Source: Symbiodinium natans | Taxonomy: Eukaryota > Sar > Dinophyceae > Suessiales > Symbiodiniaceae | Assembly: GCA_905221605.1 (NCBI GenBank) | Contig: CAJNDS010002545.1 | Span: 215,001-279,000, forward strand | Direction: 5' to 3' | Length of the DNA: 64,000 bases | Part shown: piece by piece, positions 60,312-64,000 of the stretch | How the letters are laid out: every line of letters begins with the position of its first letter | Position numbering within the stretch: position 1 is the first letter of the stretch | Translations under genes and position numbers: made by a program | The notes under the pieces: generated by a model | The model's input: the letters and a program-made list of their open reading frames with translations, nothing else | Told to the model about the DNA's origin: nothing | The model's database searches: none

Positions 60312-61382
60312 TCAAGATCCGTCAATGTCCAAGACTGAGGCAGACTTCCTGCCCTGCAGCTTCTTGAGGCGCGCCTGATTGGCTTGCTGGTGGGCAGTAA
60401 AAGCGTCGAGCTGCCGTCTGCAATCGGTTGTTGATGTTGTTGGCATCCGAGTGCCTTTCAACAGTAGCGCAGCGTGGATGTGGGAGCCTAGGCCTTCGGG
60501 AATAATGGCCCTCAAGCTGTCCCTGGACACAGCCTCAGCAGATGCTACCAACTGCGGCCATAGACGATGTGTGGCGTCCAAGAAAATTAGCGGCACGTCT
60601 AGTGGAAGATGCCGAAAGATCTGCGGGAAGGCTCCTTGTACCCCATCCTCACCTAGGATTGCTGCCTCATTCTCGTGGAGAACGTATGCTGCAATCACAA
60701 CGTCAGCCTTGCAGACTGCATCAATGATTTCCTGGCAATCAGAAGATCGGAGATCCACTGGAGCCAGGAGCTCCAGAAATTCAGGCGACTGACGAGACCA
60801 GATCTTTGATGACACGTCTCCCACGGCGGCCACTGCTGAGCTCCAAGAAGGGAACAAATCCAAGACCGTGCAGCGGATCGCGCACTGCAAGGCGACAAGG
60901 TCTCCAGGGTCACACCCTTCACCAGTCATTGCTACATCCGGCTCCTGAGAAATGGCAAAACACAGCGACTCCAATGTGGCAAGCAGCGCGACCAGGTCAA
61001 ATGCAGGTCCACCACCGAGGCTCGCAATGCGAAGCTCGCGTCCTTGCTGGGTCGCTGCACGACAGCTTCGCAGCAGGCTGGACAAGACTTCAGCAGAATC
61101 CACCGCCAGAAGAACCTCGAAGAGTGCCCGGCTTCGGGGCCGCAGCCTTTTGAGCGTGTAAGCGCTCAAGGCTCCCTCGTCCTCGAAAGTCACGGTCTCA
61201 CCATCAACAAGTGCACCAGTAAGCCTTTGACTCAGGTCGCGGTGAGCCTGCTTGCAAGCTACATGGGCAAGCTGTTCATCGAGAGCTTGCTGAAACCGGC
61301 TCAACAACGAGTTGAAACGAGTCCTGGCATGCTGCAGGAATCGCTTCCGGCACCGATGGCTAGGGTACACCAGAGGCGCCAT
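60312..61382 (-). CDS. Class I SAM-methyltransferase-like protein (356 aa)
   Basis: Single uninterrupted frame from ATG 61382. The N-terminal about 110 residues are helical and basic. The core has LRIASLGGGPAFDLVALLAT (about 117-136; glycine-rich motif I for S-adenosylmethionine), CTVLDLFPSW (about 171-180; acidic residue after strand 2) and ADVVIAAYVLHEN (about 226-238; strand 4-like). VPLIFLDATHRLW and HIHAALLLKG could be strands 5 and 7. The C-terminal tail is basic with RLKKLQGRK. The substrate cannot be read from the sequence and I do not place it in a named family. GC-rich, intact and free of telomeric repeats, unlike DNA to the left. The lack of introns may reflect retroposition. Confidence 0.7.
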   Translation of the reverse strand: MAPLVYPSHRCRKRFLQHARTRFNSLLSRFQQALDEQLAHVACKQAHRDLSQRLTGALVDGETVTFEDEGALSAYTLKRLRPRSRALFEVLLAVDSAEVLSSLLRSCRAATQQGRELRIASLGGGPAFDLVALLATLESLCFAISQEPDVAMTGEGCDPGDLVALQCAIRCTVLDLFPSWSSAVAAVGDVSSKIWSRQSPEFLELLAPVDLRSSDCQEIIDAVCKADVVIAAYVLHENEAAILGEDGVQGAFPQIFRHLPLDVPLIFLDATHRLWPQLVASAEAVSRDSLRAIIPEGLGSHIHAALLLKGTRMPTTSTTDCRRQLDAFTAHQQANQARLKKLQGRKSASVLDIDGS

Positions 61383-62223
61383 GAGAAGAGAAGATGCTGG
61401 CGGTTCGGCATGCGCATGCGTGCAGTGCGGAATTCAAAACCTGGATCCCTGAATGTTCTACAGGCATAGGAAATGGGGTCATCAGTTATCAAGGGGGAGC
61501 CAACCCAACAGGGCAGAATGATCGAGTTGTCTACTCACTTGAAAGGTGGAGCCTTGGTTCGGAAGCGTGTCCCTGTGAACGAAGCTGGTGGATTTCGTTT
61601 CAGTGCGAGACGTCGGAGTATAATGATTGCGATGGGAGCCTAGAAAGAATCGTCCCACCGCGACACGGATGGTAGTTGCCAGACGGACAAACAAGTAGTT
61701 GCACCGCCGAACACCGAACAAGTCTGATGGACATCCGTCGCCTATCACAAAGTCACAAACGAAACTTGTTCCTCAGTGTACTCTAGTCTCTGCCCCTGGC
61801 TCCCGGATTCAGGGCTGTATACACCCTCATTGCAAGGTTGCCATTACTACGAGGCTGTGGCGCCCAACAATACGGCTTTTGCCAGGTGCGGAAGCGTGAG
61901 AACCCCCTATCCCGAAGGATGTCCCTGAAGGTTTTTTTTTGCTCTTGTCGATTCATCGAGCATGGATACTGATCTGAACGTTATCGTTCTTCTTAAGTCT
62001 TATCGTTTCATCGAGCAAAAACGCACATCTGGTCATGTGGGGCGCTTCTGTTTACTTTTCAATACAGAGGGTTTTTAACATCCCTCAGGTGGCCTCAGGT
62101 GGCTCCGATTGGGTTTGCGAAATCATTCCTTATTCTATGAGGGAACCCTACTATTTGGGTGACAGTAGTAACTCAGCAGTAGGAGTCCCTTCTTTTCCTT
62201 AAACCCCCCAGATCGCTGAGGGG
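61383..62223. other. Intergenic region between the two right-hand genes
   Basis: Unique DNA. ATTCATCGAGCA / TTTCATCGAGCA recur at about 61952 and 62008 near a T run. 60-93-codon frames on both strands have no domain. No gene is called. Confidence 0.6.
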
Positions 62224-64000
62224 TCAGATGAGAACCTCTTCAGGCAAGTCCAGGCCCTGCTGCGCCATGAGCCTCCTGAGGCGCACCGCATCTTCGCCTG
62301 GGATGGCAGCGGGCTCGTGCATGGGATCTTCCAGCTCCCCGTCCCTGGCCACCGCACGCCGCCAGAGAACCTGCACTGCTTCGGCCATGACCCCGAGAGG
62401 AGTCTCAGAATTTGCAATGTCCCAGCCATATTCTCCCTGCTTCCGCACGAAGGCTTGCAGCATTTGTTCTGCGATAGCTGCTCCAGACTCCTCATCCAAA
62501 CTCTCTTGTCCAAGACCGGCTGCTGTCAAGGCCTCTTGGCACTCAGCGGCCAGAAGCTCCCATATTCTTTCAGGGACTTTGACACCCAAAGGATGTACCA
62601 AATCGACATCCGACAGGAGCGCGCACCATGCTGCCAGTTCGCGCGGGCTAGGCTGGCCTCCACTGCCACGTCGATGGAAGACGCTCTCAGACTTCAACTT
62701 TGCAGGGAAGCCATCCAGAATCTTCTGAAACAGTGTAGAAGCATGAGGCAGAAGCGCCTGTGCATGTGCCTGGTCTGCGAGTTCGAGCTCTGCCAGCAAT
62801 GTGCAGTAAGCATGAAGCACTTGCCGTGCTTCATGCACCCGCAGGCGGAACAGCTCTGGACAGACGGCCTCTGCCAGAGCACTGCTGGCCTCTGTTACAG
62901 CGGCTACAGCCGCTACAGATGATGGGTAGTGGGCGAGGACTCGCGGCAACAAACTTGCGAGGCAGGCAGCTTCTGGGATCAGCAAATATGACGCATGTCC
63001 AGGGATAGCTTGAAGCAGTGGCAGAACTAGCTCAGCCTTCGAGGCTGTCGGAGCAGCCTCTGCTGCTTCAACTGCAACGCGTAGCCACTGCACCTGTTGC
63101 TCTGTAGACCATGCGGCTAGCTGCGGCGCTGAGCCCGCAGCCGCCGCCACCAACTCTATGGCCAGACTGCCGTATCTGCCGTCAGGCTCCTTCCTATGCG
63201 TAAGCAGAAGGGCAGATGCCAGAAGAAACTTGCTCGGCATCTGCGAGGGCTTTCCTGAACTTACTAGCAAACACAGGGGGCCATCATCTGCTTGGATGAG
63301 TCGCAGTCTCCGCAGGTCGCAGGACTGCAGCGACTCGCTCAGCACCTCCGTGATCCTTTCCAGGGCCTCGCGACCAGCTGTAGAAGGCACCTCACGGTCT
63401 TTTTCCTCCGTTTCCGGCATGTCGGGAAGATGGCTCTCATCCACCTTCTCGAGGAGCGTCCGCACTTGCCAGGCCCAGGCAGCGGTGGCAAACGCCTGCT
63501 GCACGCTTTGCTGCGGCCCGGAGTCCAGTAAAGCTCGATCTAGCAAGGCTGCCAGCAGCTCGCCGTCGAGGGCTTCCAATGTGGAGAGGCTTTGCAGTGC
63601 GCTCAGAGCCAATCTGGGTGTGAGGTTTGCGGTATCGGTGAGCAGAGCTTTCCGGGCTTCTTGTAGTAAGAGGGGTAGTGGATACTGTGCTCTCGCAAAG
63701 GACGCAAGAATGTCCACCGCCAGGACATGATCTAAATTCCGCTCATCATCAGAACTTGCGAGAATGAGCGCAACGACGTTCAGCATGCCATGATGCACCG
63801 AGTCAATTGAAGAATACACGTTTGCCAGGCAGGCTAAGTCCTGAACAGTGAAAGAGCCTAGATGCTCAACCACGAACATTGCAATTTTCCACAGCAAGCG
63901 TAGCTGACCAGACTGCCGCTCGGCCACACACCTCGCAACAGCCAACAGCTCTGCAGGCGTCATGGACATGGCAACTAGCTCTGCCCGGCGGCAAAGCGCC
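62224..64000 (-). CDS. Helical-repeat protein, FAST-kinase/OPR-like (partial)
   Basis: Open on the minus strand from the window edge. The first in-window ATG is at 63969, but the frame continues upstream (ALCRRAELVA), so the N-terminus is probably outside. 581 codons from that ATG to a stop at 62224. Almost entirely alpha-helical and Ala/Leu-rich, with repeated helix pairs such as MTPAELLAVARCVAERQSG, FTVQDLACLANVYSSID and LTPRLALSALQSLSTL, the style of FASTK/RAP/OPR organelle RNA-binding proteins that are numerous in dinoflagellates and apicomplexans. No C-terminal RAP domain is evident. Intact and without introns here. An organellar role is inference. Confidence 0.6.
   Translation of the reverse strand, partial: ALCRRAELVAMSMTPAELLAVARCVAERQSGQLRLLWKIAMFVVEHLGSFTVQDLACLANVYSSIDSVHHGMLNVVALILASSDDERNLDHVLAVDILASFARAQYPLPLLLQEARKALLTDTANLTPRLALSALQSLSTLEALDGELLAALLDRALLDSGPQQSVQQAFATAAWAWQVRTLLEKVDESHLPDMPETEEKDREVPSTAGREALERITEVLSESLQSCDLRRLRLIQADDGPLCLLVSSGKPSQMPSKFLLASALLLTHRKEPDGRYGSLAIELVAAAAGSAPQLAAWSTEQQVQWLRVAVEAAEAAPTASKAELVLPLLQAIPGHASYLLIPEAACLASLLPRVLAHYPSSVAAVAAVTEASSALAEAVCPELFRLRVHEARQVLHAYCTLLAELELADQAHAQALLPHASTLFQKILDGFPAKLKSESVFHRRGSGGQPSPRELAAWCALLSDVDLVHPLGVKVPERIWELLAAECQEALTAAGLGQESLDEESGAAIAEQMLQAFVRKQGEYGWDIANSETPLGVMAEAVQVLWRRAVARDGELEDPMHEPAAIPGEDAVRLRRLMAQQGLDLPEEVLI

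Noticed and set aside
62228-63730. Plus-strand frames of up to 201 codons opposite the helical-repeat gene
   Set aside because: Antisense shadows of an intact, compositionally typical minus-strand gene.

Overview
ORGANISM. The window reads as nuclear DNA of a dinoflagellate, most likely Symbiodiniaceae or a relative. The support is: pervasive plant/dinoflagellate-type telomeric heptamers (TTTAGGG/CCCTAAA) at interstitial sites; GC-AG as well as GT-AG introns; a multi-exon membrane-protein family common in this group; and a very large Ty1/copia polyprotein with CCCH zinc fingers. The assignment rests on these traits, not on a database search.

LAYOUT. 1-6077: microsatellite, then short exon-like islands (a WD-repeat-like gene on -, coiled-coil exons on -, a small + exon) separated by degenerate telomeric tracts. 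Several tracts are bounded by direct duplications of coding sequence, and removing one duplicate plus the tract restores an open frame. 6078-11225: a 5.1-kb LTR element on - with a decayed gag-like gene (WW domain, CCCH fingers) and no recognisable pol, inserted in telomeric repeats. 11226-24420: about 13 kb of degenerate telomeric repeats that flip strand many times, form local higher-order repeats and carry short exon-like islands. 24422-33146: a virus/polinton-like ORF fragment, a 1.9-kb segment present as two direct copies (24791-26694 and 31293-33146), and between them a multi-exon membrane-protein gene on -. 33147-40701: mostly non-coding DNA with homogeneous telomeric arrays, a foldback element and a few weak ORFs. 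40702-55579: a complete 14,878-bp Ty1/copia retrotransposon on - with identical 107-bp LTRs and a TCTTT target duplication. 55580-59297: further telomeric arrays. 59298-59397: a 100-N scaffold gap. 59398-64000: DNA without telomeric repeats and with two intact protein genes on -.

MOST INTERESTING. (1) The copia element has an uninterrupted 4,537-codon polyprotein. Besides gag, protease, integrase, RT and RNase H it appears to carry a 2OG-Fe(II) oxygenase-like domain, a cytosine-methyltransferase-like domain, an SGNH/GDSL hydrolase domain and a Tpt1/KptA RNA 2'-phosphotransferase domain, followed by an in-frame TGA and 209 more open codons. Both LTR elements start their leader with a sequence complementary to a tRNA anticodon arm, the half-tRNA priming style of Drosophila copia. 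(2) Telomeric repeats appear to behave as intron-creating insertions, with AG|GT or AG|GC inside the flanking duplication in the best cases. All functional statements come from reading motifs; nothing was searched or computed externally.
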